DNA from: Mobilitalea sp.
GTDB lineage: Bacteria > Bacillota_A > Clostridia > Lachnospirales > Lachnospiraceae
Length of the DNA: 5,352 bases
NCBI GenBank assembly: GCA_029974875.1
Contig: JARKQP010000535.1
Location: 1-5,352 of the forward strand
Reading direction: 5' to 3'
Both the position numbers and the translations under genes were made by a program. Positions 4,437 to 5,352 of this stretch are shown here, one piece after another (the stretch's first letter is position 1; the number at the start of each line of letters is the position of its first letter). The notes beneath the pieces are model-generated. The model was not told the origin of the DNA, made no database searches, and saw nothing but the letters and a program-made list of their open reading frames with translations.

Positions 4437-5352
4437 ATGGATCATTCTACTTGCTTTAAGGATTTCGCAAAATACTCGTCATTGAATGTACTTGGCATGA
4501 TAGGGCTGTCCTGCTATATTTTAGCGGATACCTTCTTTGTTGCATTGGGGCTTGGGGCAAATGGCTTAACCGCCTTAAACCTTGCCATTCCGATCTATAG
4601 CTTTATCCATGGCAGCGGACTGATGCTTGGGATTGGCGGTGGTACGAAATATTCTATTTTGAAAAGCCAGAATGATAAGGATGCTGCGGACCGCACCTTT
4701 ACCAATGCTTTTATATTGGCGTTAGTCTTCGCAGCCGCTTTCTTTGTAACCGGGATTTTTTTCTCCGGAGGAATCACAAAAATACTCGGAGCCGATGAAA
4801 CAGTTTTTCAGATGAGTAAGACCTACCTGCAGGTAATCCTGCTGTTTGCCCCTATGTTTATGATGAACAATGTGCTCCTGTGCTTTGTAAGAAATGATGG
4901 CGCCCCCCAGCTTTCTATGGCTGCTATGCTTGGAGGAAGCCTGTCTAATATCATTTTAGATTATATTTTTATTTTCCCTTTCAAAATGGGGATTTTCGGG
5001 GCAGTTCTCGCGACCGGCCTTGCGCCGGTTATCAGCATGCTCATACTGTCTCCCTTTTTCCTAAAAAAGAAAAACTACTTCCGGCTGAAAAAATGTAACT
5101 TGTCAGGCAAATTGGCCGGCTCTATTTTTTCAATTGGATTACCCTCCCTTATCACGGAGGTCTCCTCAGGTATCGTTATCATTGTATTTAACATAATTAT
5201 ATTGGGTCTGGAAGGGAACACCGGTGTTGCGGCATATGGTGTCATAGCTAACCTGTCCTTAGTGGTCATGGCAATATATACGGGTGTGGCACAAGGTATC
5301 CAGCCGATTATCAGCAGCAATTACGGGGCCGGGAACCGGGCAAATGTTTCCG
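4437..5352 (+). CDS. MATE-family multidrug efflux antiporter, N-terminal 305 residues (partial)
   Basis: The first 305 codons of a polytopic inner-membrane transporter, where full MATE proteins have about 450 residues. These proteins export cationic drugs and metabolites in exchange for Na+ or H+. Hydrophobic segments lie at about 17-38, 43-67, 90-111, 130-150, 160-182, 186-209, 230-257 and 265-285. Family features visible are DTFFVALGLGANGLTALNLA (31-50), R-N-D-G-A-P-Q (152-158) with the following N-I-I-L-D-Y-I-F-I-F (171-180), the basic loop between the two halves (about 210-225), and GVAQGIQPIISSNYGAGN (283-300), a hallmark of MepA/NorM-like members. It is closest by eye to the MepA-like group. 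It is divergent from the ABC operon and has its own promoter and attenuator. The frame is intact to the window edge; the substrate cannot be told. Confidence 0.93.
   Translation, partial: MDHSTCFKDFAKYSSLNVLGMIGLSCYILADTFFVALGLGANGLTALNLAIPIYSFIHGSGLMLGIGGGTKYSILKSQNDKDAADRTFTNAFILALVFAAAFFVTGIFFSGGITKILGADETVFQMSKTYLQVILLFAPMFMMNNVLLCFVRNDGAPQLSMAAMLGGSLSNIILDYIFIFPFKMGIFGAVLATGLAPVISMLILSPFFLKKKNYFRLKKCNLSGKLAGSIFSIGLPSLITEVSSGIVIIVFNIIILGLEGNTGVAAYGVIANLSLVVMAIYTGVAQGIQPIISSNYGAGNRANVS

Noticed and set aside
4420..4488. Small frame MEVLFLWIILLALRISQNTRH starting inside the MATE ribosome binding site.
   Set aside because: It has no ribosome binding site of its own, and most of it is the MATE gene read in another frame.
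4595..4777. Minus-strand frames opposite the MATE gene (also 5075-5320).
   Set aside because: Antisense to conserved MATE sequence, no ribosome binding site and no known domain.

Overview
The window looks like part of a low-to-medium GC Firmicutes chromosome, probably a Lachnospiraceae/Clostridia-type anaerobe. This is inferred from strong AGGAGG-type ribosome binding sites, clean TTGACA/TATAAT-type promoters, an IS3-family end of a clostridial type, and a very large FtsX-like permease with a coiled coil of a kind common in those genomes. No species can be named from the sequence alone.

Layout from left to right. Positions 1-138 are the left end of an IS3-family (IS150-group-like) insertion sequence read on the minus strand: the first 27 codons of its OrfA, its ribosome binding site, and a terminal inverted repeat that folds back on that site. 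The element enters 43 bp after the stop codon of the next gene. Positions 182-3472 (minus) encode a 1096-residue ABC transporter permease made of two MacB/FtsX-type halves, with a coiled coil of roughly 300 residues inserted in the first extracytoplasmic domain. Positions 3466-4170 (minus) encode its 234-residue MacB/LolD-type ATPase, which overlaps the permease start, so the two are one translationally coupled operon. Positions 4171-4436 are a divergent control region. From 4437 to the right edge (plus) runs the first 305 residues of a MATE-family (MepA/NorM-like) multidrug/cation antiporter, cut off by the window.

The 266-bp control region is the richest part. It holds a minus-strand promoter for the ABC operon with a 19-bp spacer and a dyad inside it (MerR-like geometry), a near-consensus plus-strand promoter that faces it head-on, a second near-consensus plus-strand promoter closer to the MATE gene, and then a transcribed leader. 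That leader contains a 17-codon reading frame whose 3' half forms the 5' arm of a 19-bp stem followed by a U-tract. This is the layout of a ribosome-controlled transcription attenuator in front of a drug-efflux gene.

Together the genes look like a divergent export/stress locus: a MATE antiporter under attenuation control, and an FtsX-type ABC system that may act at the cell envelope. The substrates cannot be deduced from the sequence. No regulatory gene, two-component system or RNA gene lies inside the window.
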